A DNA stretch of 64,000 nucleotides. It comes from Roseivirga pacifica. GTDB lineage: Bacteria > Bacteroidota > Bacteroidia > Cytophagales > Cyclobacteriaceae. The stretch covers positions 124,001 through 188,000 of the forward strand of contig NZ_FOIR01000002.1 of NCBI RefSeq assembly GCF_900111145.1. The letters run 5' to 3'. The notes beneath the pieces were generated by a model. It had not been told where the DNA came from, ran no database searches, and saw nothing but the letters and a program-made list of their open reading frames with translations. A program made the translations under genes and the position numbers. Below are positions 48,444 through 56,908 of this stretch, piece by piece. Each line of letters starts with the position of its first letter. Within the stretch, counting starts at the first letter, position 1.

Positions 48444-48773
48444 ATGAAACGATTCGCCCTAACCCTAGACCTCAAAAACGATCCTCAACTGATTGAACAG
48501 TACAAGGAGCATCACCGTGAGGTGTGGCCGGAGATCATAGAGAGTATCAAGGCATCTGGTATTATAAATATGGAGATATACCATATTGATACGCGACTCT
48601 TTATGATCATAGAAGCCTCAGATTGTTTTAGTTTTGAAAAGAAAGCTAAAATGGATGCGGATAACCCCAAAGTGCAGGAGTGGGAAGAACTAATGGATAC
48701 CTATCAGCAGCGTTTGTCCTTTGCTAAAGCCGATGAAAAGTGGGTGTTGATGGAGAAGATATTTGGGTTGTAA
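48444..48773 (+). CDS. L-rhamnose/L-fucose mutarotase family protein
   Basis: A 109-residue protein of the RhaM-type mutarotase family (DUF718). Visible family features: RFALTLDLKNDPQLIEQYKEHH, with the active-site His in HREVWPEI, then IYHIDTRLFMIIEA and the C-terminal WVLMEKIFGL. It interconverts alpha and beta anomers of a 6-deoxyhexose. The family name is rhamnose-based, but the operon contains only L-fucose genes, so L-fucose is the likely substrate. Separated from the permease by a 311-bp gap with a repeat element, so it may have its own promoter or be at the end of the transcript. Confidence 0.9.
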   Translation: MKRFALTLDLKNDPQLIEQYKEHHREVWPEIIESIKASGIINMEIYHIDTRLFMIIEASDCFSFEKKAKMDADNPKVQEWEELMDTYQQRLSFAKADEKWVLMEKIFGL

Positions 48774-48892
48774 AACCATTGCTTTGCCCTAGCAAGTTTA
48801 CAAAAAGCAAGGTGTAACTTTGCTTAGAATTAGCAGGTCACACCTTTAAGTATTCAACCACGAAATGAAAGCCTATAACGGCTTTTAAAACA

Positions 48893-49525
48893 TTAATCAA
48901 TCACTGTAAATAGCTCTTCTTTTGGTTTTCTAACCTTTTTCATGCCTTCTAACCAATCATTCTCGGCATCTCTGTAGCCTACGCTAAGAATAAGTGTGCT
49001 TTTCAGCCCCTTTTCTTTCAAGCCTAAAATCTCATCCACTTTTGCGGGGTCAAAACCTTCCATAGGAGTAGTGTCAACTTCTTCCAATGCAGCGGCTACT
49101 AGGCCAAAGCCGAGTGCTATTCCTGCTTGTTTAGCTGCATGGTGGAAATTTTCCTCATTGGTTTTTGAAGTGAAAGTTTTTATCAGGCTTTTTCTGTAAT
49201 CGTCTGTTTGAGAAGCAGGAATATCCCTTACCTCATTATTAAATTCAAAGAATGCGTTGATGCGTTCCTCAGTGTAGGTATCCCAAGCGGCAAACACCAG
49301 CACATGGCTCGATTCAACAATTTGAGGCTGTTTGGCGGCTTCATCCTTCAACTGTGCTTTAAGCGCTGGATTTGATATTACGATAACCTCGAAAGGTTGT
49401 AGACCGGATGAGGTTGGCGCCATTTGAATGGCTTCTAAAATTTTATCGATTTTTTCCTGTGGTACTGTCTGGCCATTCATTCTTTTGGTTGCATAGCGCC
49501 ACTGTAAAGCTTCAGAAAATGTCAT
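48893..49525 (-). CDS. NAD(P)H-dependent nitroreductase-family oxidoreductase
   Basis: A 210-residue FMN-binding protein of the nitroreductase family (NfsB-like). Landmarks: RYATKRMNGQTVPQEKI, with the FMN-phosphate-binding Arg/Lys residues, MAPTSSGLQPFEVIVI, the AAKQAGIALGFGLVAAALEEVDTTPMEGFD region contacting the flavin, and LSVGYRDAEND. Such enzymes reduce nitro compounds or quinones; the native substrate is unknown. Single gene on the minus strand, convergent with the fucose operon, with no partner in the immediate neighbourhood. Confidence 0.92.
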   Translation of the reverse strand: MTFSEALQWRYATKRMNGQTVPQEKIDKILEAIQMAPTSSGLQPFEVIVISNPALKAQLKDEAAKQPQIVESSHVLVFAAWDTYTEERINAFFEFNNEVRDIPASQTDDYRKSLIKTFTSKTNEENFHHAAKQAGIALGFGLVAAALEEVDTTPMEGFDPAKVDEILGLKEKGLKSTLILSVGYRDAENDWLEGMKKVRKPKEELFTVID

Positions 49526-49633
49526 TTTATATGTTTTTATACACTCGAAGTGCGGTGATACAAATATTCAATGTACCAACATTTAATTAGGGTAAATAGT
49601 TGCAAGAAATTTGAGAAAAGGGATAGATAGACC

Positions 49634-49665
49634 GCTAGGCTATTCCATGCGGTCGAGTCGAAAAG
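49634..49665 (+). repeat. Short interspersed repeat (GGTCGAG ... GAAAAG), copy 1
   Basis: Diverged copy of a ~33-bp unit also found at 53423 and 62416; shared core TCC..T.CGGTCGAG..GAAAAG. Lies in the 234-bp gap between the nitroreductase and quinoprotein genes, which otherwise shows nothing. Confidence 0.4.
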
Positions 49666-49759
49666 CCACTGGCTAGTGTAGTGTTGGCCGTTACTGTGAA
49701 CCGTGAACTAAAAAGCTGCTAACTAATTTCCAATGCCTTTTGGCTCATTGAGCAATCAC

Positions 49760-51883
49760 CTATTCAGGCAATGCAAACGCCAAGAATGTATCGCCTGATT
49801 TGGTGCCTAGCTTACCTCCTCCAGCGGCTATAACCACATATTGTTTACCATTTATGGCATAAGTAGCTGGGGTCGCATAGCCAGCTGCTGGTAGCTTATA
49901 TTCCCATAGCAATTCGCCATTCGTTTTATCGAAAACTCTAAACTTCTCATCGGGTGTGGCGGCAATAAAGATGAGGTTGCCAGCCGTTACCACTGGGCCA
50001 CCATAACTTTCTGTTCCTGTGGTTGGTATTCCTTGCGCTTTTAGCGCTTCAACCTCGCCAAATGGAACGCGCCATTTTATCTCACCACTATTCAAATCAA
50101 TGGCGTTTAGTGTTCCCCAAGGAGGCTGCATTGCCGGGTAGCCGTTGGCATCGTAAAGCTTTCTATAGCCCGTAAAGTTGTACGGAATAGCAAGGTCTTC
50201 CGCTTCCTCATGTGATTTGCCTGTCCATGACATAACACTTACTTCTTCTGTTTCGAACAGAAAATCCATTAATACTTTAAGGTCGTCTTCCTTTATATGA
50301 CTGAACCCTGGCATTCTGCCTTTGCCTTTCTGTGTCAATTCGAGTACTTCAGCTCTTCCTAATCTCGATTTGAGATCGACAAGCGATGGAAATACGTGTT
50401 GTTGGCCGCTTCTATCGGCACCATGACAAGTAGAACAGTTGGCCATATACACTTTTCTGCCTGGCGTTATTACTTCGCCTGTAGGGTTAACAGGCACCAT
50501 TTGGTGCAGCCAAGCCATTTCCGAGGCATTAATGTAGAGCATGCCGCTATCTGGCTCTACAGCCGCTCCGCCCCAGTCCGCCCCTCCATCAAAACCGGGG
50601 TAAATTACGGTGCCTTCAATAGAAGGTGGTGCGAACTTGTGCCCATAGTTAGCACCTTTAATTGCTTCTAAAACACTTGATTTAGAGTTAGGAAGAACTT
50701 GGCTGATGATGGACTCCGTAAACACCTGACCTGAAAATGGTGGTGGTTTAACAGGGTACGGTTGGGTAGGGGAAGCCTGCTCGTTTTTTAGGTTTGAAGC
50801 AGGTACAGGGCGCTCTTCAATCTCAAACAAGGGTTCCCCGGTAGTTCTATCAAAAAGAAAGGTCATGCCGTGCTTAGTGATTTGCGCCACTGCGTCAATC
50901 TTTTTGCCATTATGGGTAACCGTAAGTAAGTTAGGTTGTGCCGGAAGGTCACGGTCCCACATGTCGTGGTGAATAGTTTGAAAGTGCCATAGACGTTCGC
51001 CTGTTTTGGCATTTAATGCCAATAACGTGTTTCCGAAAAGATTATCGCCATGTCGGTTGCCACCATGAAAATCGAAGGCAGGCGATCCCGTAGGAATGTA
51101 CACAATGCCTCTCTCTTGGTCTAAACTTAAACCTGCCCAAGCATTAGCACCACCTACTTCTTTGTATGCTTCAGGTGGCCAAGTTTCATAACCGAATTCA
51201 CCAGGGTGTGGAATGGTGTGAAAGATCCATTCGATGTTGCCAGATGTTATATTGAAGGCACGAACATGGCCTGGAGCCGCAACTTGACCTTCGTTTACAC
51301 GAGAACCCAGAATAAGTAAATCGTCATAAACAATTCCGGGGGATGTGGCTACTACTTCCAGGCTGGTTTCTTCACGCTCTAAACCTAGCCGCATGTCAAC
51401 CTTACCCTTGTTGCCGAAGCGCTCTATTACCTTTCCCGTTTCGGCATTTAAAGCGATTAGGTAGTTGCCTGCGGTGAAAAGAATACGCTTGTCTTTGCCT
51501 TTATTCCAATAGACAACACCTCGGTTTACACCAGAAGCTAATCCACCATCAAACGGGTCGAATGTCCAAATTTCATCGCCTGTGGCTGCATTGAGTGCGA
51601 TTACTTTGGTTTGCGGAGAGGTAACATACATTACACCATCTACTATAATTGGATTACACTGAATTTGCGAGCGTTCATCGGCATCACCAGTATTAAAAGT
51701 CCAAGCAAGTTCGAGTTGACGTACATTCGATTTATTAATCTGGTCTAACTGGGAATAGTGACTGGCTGTAGCGTCACCATGGTAAATACTCCAGTTTACA
51801 AAGTCATTATAGTCGGTAGATGTGTTGTTACAGCCAAGGCAAATAAGGGCCGTGGCCGCTAGGGCTAGTTTAAGGTTTTTCAT
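49760..51883 (-). CDS. PQQ-dependent dehydrogenase (quinoprotein) with inserted haem c domain
   Basis: A 707-residue lipoprotein-like exported enzyme (signal ends LICLGC). The fold is an eight-bladed PQQ propeller: recurring W-motif phrases such as VIALNAATGDEIW, LLALNAKTGERLW and IDLNSGEIKW. Between blades near residues 470-550 a cytochrome c domain is inserted, with the haem motif CSTCH at about 482-486 and the axial Met in GRMPGF. This architecture belongs to the Bacteroidota glucose/sorbosone-type quinoproteins, which oxidise sugars or alcohols in the periplasm and pass electrons through the haem. The substrate cannot be told from sequence. No PQQ biosynthesis gene is in the window. Confidence 0.9.
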   Translation of the reverse strand: MKNLKLALAATALICLGCNNTSTDYNDFVNWSIYHGDATASHYSQLDQINKSNVRQLELAWTFNTGDADERSQIQCNPIIVDGVMYVTSPQTKVIALNAATGDEIWTFDPFDGGLASGVNRGVVYWNKGKDKRILFTAGNYLIALNAETGKVIERFGNKGKVDMRLGLEREETSLEVVATSPGIVYDDLLILGSRVNEGQVAAPGHVRAFNITSGNIEWIFHTIPHPGEFGYETWPPEAYKEVGGANAWAGLSLDQERGIVYIPTGSPAFDFHGGNRHGDNLFGNTLLALNAKTGERLWHFQTIHHDMWDRDLPAQPNLLTVTHNGKKIDAVAQITKHGMTFLFDRTTGEPLFEIEERPVPASNLKNEQASPTQPYPVKPPPFSGQVFTESIISQVLPNSKSSVLEAIKGANYGHKFAPPSIEGTVIYPGFDGGADWGGAAVEPDSGMLYINASEMAWLHQMVPVNPTGEVITPGRKVYMANCSTCHGADRSGQQHVFPSLVDLKSRLGRAEVLELTQKGKGRMPGFSHIKEDDLKVLMDFLFETEEVSVMSWTGKSHEEAEDLAIPYNFTGYRKLYDANGYPAMQPPWGTLNAIDLNSGEIKWRVPFGEVEALKAQGIPTTGTESYGGPVVTAGNLIFIAATPDEKFRVFDKTNGELLWEYKLPAAGYATPATYAINGKQYVVIAAGGGKLGTKSGDTFLAFALPE

Positions 51884-52093
51884 GCAATCGTAGTGTTAGT
51901 GTCAATATAACACAATGATTGATTAGGAGATGTCTGAGTTCCCTAATGTTTAATCAATTATTATACTCGGAATACACTATAATACATGATGTGATTTACA
52001 GATGTTCCTAATGACTTATCTATACTCATGATATCGGGAGAGGTTTATCTCATTATCTTTAGACATTATTCTTAGTAAATTGATTTTGGACTT

Positions 52094-53092
52094 ATGCTTA
52101 AAAGTGTTCGGCAACTATTTCTCATCATCCTAATTACAATATTGACCTTGGAATTAGTCATAAGGGGAATGATTTTATTGAAAACACCAGATAGTATACT
52201 TTTTGACGATGAAATTATTTTCAAGATTAAACCTTATGGAGAATACCTCGGGGTTGTTATGAATGATATCGGGTGTATCGGACCAGATTGGAAGGGCGAG
52301 AAACGCGATAATGAGAAGAGAGTATTGATACTAGGTGGATCTACTTCCTATTCGGTTGATTTGCCAAGAATTACGGCCGAAAATGTGAACAATAAAGGAA
52401 GTTACTCAATTGTGTCTTGTGGTAAGCCTAGATATACATCTTACATAAATCGAGTTAATCTCGAGCACAATCTTATGGCCTATAAGCCTGATATAGTTGT
52501 TCTATACATGGGCATTAATGATGCTATTTACAACAACTTTACTTGGGTAGATGATAAACCAGAAGTGGGATTTTTTAATTGGAAAAGCTATACCTCTTGG
52601 CTAAGCTACGATGTTCTTAAGTATTATTTGATAGATAAAGGGATTAGAGGCAATCCTGAATTTGCCACTGGAGCGTTAAGAAGTGAGGAGATTTTCGATC
52701 AAAATGTCAGGGCTATTATTAAAACGGCCGATCAGTTTGGGGTTGAAGTGATACTCTCAGACTTTGCGATTGCCTACCCAACTACTGATAAGAGGCTAGA
52801 GAATAAAATGTTGAGAATGGAGCCTCAAATGAAGCATTTTTGGGGTAATATTTCTTCTACGCGATACGCAGTAGAACGACATAATGCCATAATAAAAAAG
52901 TTAGCTGAAGAGTATGGTTTGTCGTTGGTTAGTGTCTTTGACAAAGTACCCAAAAACAGCGAGTATTTCGTAGATATCTGTCATATGACTACTAAAGGGA
53001 AGTATGTTTTGGCTAATGAAATAGCCAAGGCTATAATAATAGGTGCACCAGTTTCCAAACCACTAAACCCTCCTCTTACGAAGTACCCTTAG
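52094..53092 (+). CDS. SGNH/GDSL-type hydrolase
   Basis: A 332-residue protein with an N-terminal membrane anchor or uncleaved signal (LFLIILITILTLELVI). SGNH motifs: block I LILGGSTSYS with the nucleophile Ser, an oxyanion Gly in SCGKPRYTS, block III VLYMGINDA with the Asn, and block V DICHMTTKG with the catalytic Asp and His. Such enzymes remove acetyl or acyl groups from glycans or lipids. It stands alone, 210 bp from the divergent quinoprotein gene. Its base composition is slightly more AT-rich than the neighbours. Confidence 0.82.
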   Translation: MLKSVRQLFLIILITILTLELVIRGMILLKTPDSILFDDEIIFKIKPYGEYLGVVMNDIGCIGPDWKGEKRDNEKRVLILGGSTSYSVDLPRITAENVNNKGSYSIVSCGKPRYTSYINRVNLEHNLMAYKPDIVVLYMGINDAIYNNFTWVDDKPEVGFFNWKSYTSWLSYDVLKYYLIDKGIRGNPEFATGALRSEEIFDQNVRAIIKTADQFGVEVILSDFAIAYPTTDKRLENKMLRMEPQMKHFWGNISSTRYAVERHNAIIKKLAEEYGLSLVSVFDKVPKNSEYFVDICHMTTKGKYVLANEIAKAIIIGAPVSKPLNPPLTKYP

Positions 53093-53303
53093 CTATTTCT
53101 TAGGTTTAGGCAAGGATATGAATAAATTTACTATGGCTATAAAATTCACTCTATGTTTATATTCATTGTCCAGTTCAACAACCAATTTCCCTTTGCTGAT
53201 CCTTTACTGCATTTAGGGCGACAGAGACTAAGTATCTATTAGACTATTAATCTATACACCAACTTCTCAATTACCCGGTATCCTAGTTACCCAAACAACC
53301 CTC

Positions 53304-53376
53304 ATTCCCTAAAGGGAGGCCAAGGGATACAGTTCTTGTTCGAAAATTATATCCACTCATCCTTTAGGGCTGGGGT
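53304..53376 (+). repeat. CCCTAAAGGG palindromic repeat, copy 2
   Basis: 73 bp: ATTCCCTAAAGGGAGGCC at the left end and CCTTTAGGGCTGGGGT at the right end, centre not conserved. Same length as the copy at 62268. Confidence 0.68.
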
Positions 53377-53422
53377 ACAAACCAAGTCCTGTTTTCCAAC
53401 TTCCTAATCAACTAATTCACTT

Positions 53423-53455
53423 GGCCGGCTTCTCCGCTACGGTCGAGGTGAAAAG
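53423..53455 (+). repeat. Short interspersed repeat (GGTCGAGGTGAAAAG), copy 2
   Basis: 33 bp, 29 of 33 positions identical to the copy at 62416, including GGTCGAGGTGAAAAG in full. Confidence 0.6.
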
Positions 53456-53530
53456 AGTGGAGAAATGATGACAGACCAATTCACAAATTCCCCTAACGAC
53501 CATTGTCCAATTATCAATTAACTAGTCACT

Positions 53531-53578
53531 TTACGTCAATTGCCGTATTGAGTAGCATCTCTGTCATAGATAGGTTTG
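53531..53578 (+). promoter_or_regulatory. Shared 48-bp promoter block, copy 1
   Basis: TTACGTCAATTGCC G TATTGAG at the upstream end and TAGGTTTG at the downstream end, 48 bp in all, with the G of TTTG 22 bp before the start codon at 53600. TAnnTTTG is the Bacteroidota -7 element; TTG lies 20 bp upstream of it as a -33 element. The same block precedes three other transcription units in the next 9 kb. Confidence 0.75.
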
Positions 53579-53599
53579 TAAAGGATAAACCAAACCGCT

Positions 53600-55429
53600 A
53601 TGCGTATCGAAAATCGAACTCTCTTACTGCTATTCGCCCTATTGTTGGCTTTTGCCTGCGACCCCAAGGAAGACACTGACCCTGCCGTTGAGGCTGCAGA
53701 GAACATGAAATTCACGCAGTTGATGCCCACAACAGCCTATGCTACTGCATCGTCAATTATGGTCAGCCCGAATGAGCGATATATGATCTTTTTTGGTGCA
53801 CATAAGCCGTTCTACTCGAAAGATGGCGGCCAAACAGTTGAAGAGCTTTTCGTTTACGGTAATGCAACTGGACACCCAATCAACATCAGCAATGATGGCC
53901 TTTTTGTTTATGGCGGTGGCGTTTACGATCTCGATAATATCCGTTCGGGTTCAGCAGCTATTCATCATGCCACTGGGGTAACTGATTCAGGCAAACTGGT
54001 CTACATTCAGAACGATGGAGCAAACGGCAAAACTTTCTTTATCGATGATAATGGAACTTACGTAAGCACTGGGGTTCGTTTAGAGATGGGTGAAGAATTC
54101 TACCTAGGTACTTTTGGGGAGAAAATGGGCTTCTTCGATTGGCGAAATAAGATCATTGCTGAGTTCGATGTAAGCACACAAACCTATACACAAACCACCT
54201 TGACTAATATGGATTACAAGAGGCTGTATGGTCTCGGTAACGACCGAAACAAGGTGAAAACAGCTTACAGCTATGGCTATTTCGCTTATGCTAAAGAAGG
54301 TGGTGTAATCATAATCACTCCTGAAGGGGAAATTCGCTATTACGAATACCCGGAAGACTATCGTATTTACCGAAATACTGAGGGGGGAATGAAGCTTTAT
54401 AAAGATAAGGCCTATGTAAATATCTACGATCGCTGGGGAGTGAATCAGATGCATTTGGTTTCGGGCAATTCAATTGAACCCGTAGATAATGTTTCAGCCA
54501 TTGCATTCGGAGAAGAGAGTGTTTTTACCCAAGGCTTTTTAGAAGGCGGAGACCGTTTTAGAGGGGGTATTATTAAAACCGTCAATGGTCAGCAGGAATA
54601 CTTGCCATTAGATATGGGTTACCAATATCCTGGGGGGTACATGTTTGGGAAAACTTATGTGATTGGTGATTATGCTTATGCTGAAGACAAGGTGTTCAGT
54701 AGAAATAGTGAGACATATGCAACTTCGTCTATGGGCAATATCACAAGCATATTGCATGATGATGGCCGAACCATAGCTTACGCGGAAAAAGGAACTTTCA
54801 CGACTTCCAATGGTAAGGACTGGAACTTAGAGTCTACCGATCCGCTAACACCTGAGCTAGTAGCAAAAGGTGCTGATGGAATTTACCATGCACTAACAGT
54901 TGAAATTAAAGTTTACGTATCTCCAAGCACCCAAGCCAGAAGCTATTCAGCAGATTTAAAAGCATATACCTCCAACAACGGTATCGATTGGACGGAAGTA
55001 TCTGGTTCGGCTACCAGTCACCCAGGCTACGGACCTCGGCTGATTAGTTCGGATGGCACCGTGTATACGCAAGATACGAATGCAGGAAGTATTGGCTCAG
55101 CTAAACTGAGTGACGACTTTGGGGTGACTTGGCAAGGCTTGCTAAATGGCATGAACTTGACTAAGAACGAACCATTACCTGAAGGTTTCAAGACCAGTCA
55201 TTTTGAATTGGGTACCGGAAAGTTTGTGTCCATTGTGTTTGAATTTGGTGGAGAAATGGGGGTTTCCGTTTGCGACAGCTCAACTGGCGGATGCACAGAA
55301 CAAGTACTCGAAGTAAGCTTTGATGCTGCCGATATGTACACTCATGATGAGGAAATTACCCACACGGCTAACGATGAATTCGTGTTCAATACCCTAGAAG
55401 GAATCTACATTTCTAACCCCCTAAAATAA
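53600..55429 (+). CDS. Exported lipoprotein with beta-propeller-like repeats, function unknown
   Basis: A 609-residue lipoprotein (signal ending LLAFAC). I do not recognise a named family. The body is all-beta with repeated motifs resembling BNR/sialidase-type propeller blades: YSKDGGQTVEELFVYG, TTSNGKDWNLES, YTSNNGIDWTEVSG and LSDDFGVTWQGLLNG, i.e. S-x-D-x-G-x-T-W Asp-box-like units in the second half. No sialidase catalytic residues can be identified, so binding or structural roles are equally possible. It is transcribed from the first copy of the shared 48-bp promoter and is followed 4 bp later by a membrane-protein gene. Confidence 0.72.
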   Translation: MRIENRTLLLLFALLLAFACDPKEDTDPAVEAAENMKFTQLMPTTAYATASSIMVSPNERYMIFFGAHKPFYSKDGGQTVEELFVYGNATGHPINISNDGLFVYGGGVYDLDNIRSGSAAIHHATGVTDSGKLVYIQNDGANGKTFFIDDNGTYVSTGVRLEMGEEFYLGTFGEKMGFFDWRNKIIAEFDVSTQTYTQTTLTNMDYKRLYGLGNDRNKVKTAYSYGYFAYAKEGGVIIITPEGEIRYYEYPEDYRIYRNTEGGMKLYKDKAYVNIYDRWGVNQMHLVSGNSIEPVDNVSAIAFGEESVFTQGFLEGGDRFRGGIIKTVNGQQEYLPLDMGYQYPGGYMFGKTYVIGDYAYAEDKVFSRNSETYATSSMGNITSILHDDGRTIAYAEKGTFTTSNGKDWNLESTDPLTPELVAKGADGIYHALTVEIKVYVSPSTQARSYSADLKAYTSNNGIDWTEVSGSATSHPGYGPRLISSDGTVYTQDTNAGSIGSAKLSDDFGVTWQGLLNGMNLTKNEPLPEGFKTSHFELGTGKFVSIVFEFGGEMGVSVCDSSTGGCTEQVLEVSFDAADMYTHDEEITHTANDEFVFNTLEGIYISNPLK

Positions 55430-55433
55430 AACC

Positions 55434-56453
55434 ATGCAACAATTACCATTAGAAGCGGCCGACATTAAAAAACTAAGGCTTAGGCTACTACCATTTTTTG
55501 CCTTTGCGGGCTTCTCAGGATTGATTTTTGCCTTTATTGGCTTCGCAGTTTTAGGTAAATCCAAGGACCCAATGGCCTTTGATGATATTGCTGTTTATGT
55601 CTTTATTGGCTTTGGCGTATTTTTCTTCAGCGTGATCGGTTATATGATTTGGGCCGTTTTTGCAGACCTGAAAAGAGGGGTGAAAAACCGCATCAGTGGC
55701 ATGGTAACTAACAAAAGACTGAATGTACATCACAGCCAGACGCATCATCATAATACAAGCAGAAACCATAGCAGTAAAACTACCAGACACTACTATTTAT
55801 ATATAGATGATGAAGAGCATTCGGTAGATTTTAAGCACTATAATAAGGCTAAAGTGGGCATGCATATAGTGCTGGACAAGGCTCCAAAATCTAAGATGAC
55901 TTTAGCTATGGAGCTTACCGGTCAGGAGGTGGTAGACCAAAAGGCGCACAAGCTTGAAGGCGAAACCAATGACAAGTTTCTCCAAACTATTTTTCCTGAT
56001 GTAAAACTGACGCCTAAAGATGAAGAGGTGCTCAAGAACATTTTCAAAAGTCAGCAGAAGGCGCGCTATGTATGGTTGGTACCTACTTTGATCATGTTAG
56101 TAACCTTCTTAGCCAATGGCTTGGAAGGCCTTTTGATTCTCTTTTTTCCGGTGGTGATTATTCCGGCTTATCAGTTGTTCAAGATCATTCGGTCGTACAG
56201 AACCTACAAAATGAGTAAGCGCTATGGCTTTAAGCGTGGCATACCTGCGATTATTGAAGACAAGACAACTTTCACCTCTAATCGATCTAAAAGTGCTCAA
56301 AGACTGAAAACAACCATTGGCGTTATCACGGTGGAGTCCGTTACTTTCGATCAGTTACAAGTAGGAGACAGGCTAGTGGTTTTTAAACCGCAATACGGCA
56401 AACAACCACTCAGTATTATGACCATGGATCAGCAGGAGTATTATTTGTACTAG
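55434..56453 (+). CDS. Membrane protein with a His-rich loop, function unknown
   Basis: A 339-residue protein with two N-terminal membrane helices (about 20-42 and 50-75), a cytoplasmic or periplasmic domain, two closely spaced helices near 208-245, and a C-terminal beta-rich region (about 265-339). Between the first helix pair and the next domain lies a conspicuous histidine stretch (NVHHSQTHHHNTSRNHSSK), followed by TTRHYYLYIDDEEHSVDF, which recalls DUF3592-like beta domains. Two halves each seem to be a helix pair followed by a small beta domain with KVGMHIVL and QVGDRLVVF, suggesting an internal duplication. Probably co-transcribed with the upstream lipoprotein (4-bp gap). Confidence 0.7.
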   Translation: MQQLPLEAADIKKLRLRLLPFFAFAGFSGLIFAFIGFAVLGKSKDPMAFDDIAVYVFIGFGVFFFSVIGYMIWAVFADLKRGVKNRISGMVTNKRLNVHHSQTHHHNTSRNHSSKTTRHYYLYIDDEEHSVDFKHYNKAKVGMHIVLDKAPKSKMTLAMELTGQEVVDQKAHKLEGETNDKFLQTIFPDVKLTPKDEEVLKNIFKSQQKARYVWLVPTLIMLVTFLANGLEGLLILFFPVVIIPAYQLFKIIRSYRTYKMSKRYGFKRGIPAIIEDKTTFTSNRSKSAQRLKTTIGVITVESVTFDQLQVGDRLVVFKPQYGKQPLSIMTMDQQEYYLY

Positions 56454-56833
56454 TGTGGTTGGTGAATTGGGTAACTAAGGAATTAGGAAACTGGTGAATT
56501 AGAGTATTAGTCATTTGTCAATGGTCATTAGTTAGCGGTATGTAGAGTTATGAGCTGTTGGAGTGGACTGAAAGCGTCATTTCAGACCGTCATTGCGAGG
56601 CGCTAAATGAACGAAGTGGAATTTTGCAACGTGGCGTTCTTTGCACCTACGTTTAAACGGATAGATTGCCGTGTCACAAGTTTGACTTAGGTCAAACTTC
56701 TTCCTCGCAATGACGGCAAGAACAGATTTCACCTGTTTCCTGATCAATAACTTTCCAAATTCCCTAATGACTCTTGACTAATGACCAATTCATCAGTTCC
56801 CCAATCCACTAATTCCCTGCTTCTCCGAAGCAA
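56454..56833. other. Repeat-rich intergenic region
   Basis: No gene visible. Phrase-like AT-rich repeats at 56460-56530 (GTGAATTGGGTAACTAAGG) are roughly mirrored as reverse complement at 56750-56820 (TTCCCTAATGACTCTTGAC), with the palindromic element 56587-56716 between them. Confidence 0.6.
56587..56716. repeat. Palindromic element with 14-bp perfect terminal inverted repeats
   Basis: 130 bp bounded by CCGTCATTGCGAGG and CCTCGCAATGACGG. An internal perfect stem AAGTTTGAC / GTCAAACTT with a four-base loop lies near the right end, and TTGCAACGTGGC is shared with the element at 48229. Confidence 0.7.
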
Positions 56834-56881
56834 TTACGTCAATTGCCTTATTGAGCTGCACTATATCAGAAGCTAGGTTTG
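56834..56881 (+). promoter_or_regulatory. Shared 48-bp promoter block, copy 2
   Basis: TTACGTCAATTGCC T TATTGAG and TAGGTTTG in the same 48-bp frame as copy 1; TTG and TAGGTTTG are again 20 bp apart. The TTTG ends 28 bp before the start of the MORN-repeat gene. Confidence 0.75.
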
Positions 56882-56908
56882 TAATAACAACTAGAGAAAA
56901 TTCAAATT

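Larger units (their letters stand above)
53093..53530. other. Repeat-rich intergenic region
   Basis: No gene visible. It contains the 73-bp palindromic repeat at 53304, the 33-bp repeat at 53423, and phrase-like stretches (CAATTACCCGGTATCC, TTCCTAATCAACTAATTC) on both sides. Confidence 0.6.
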
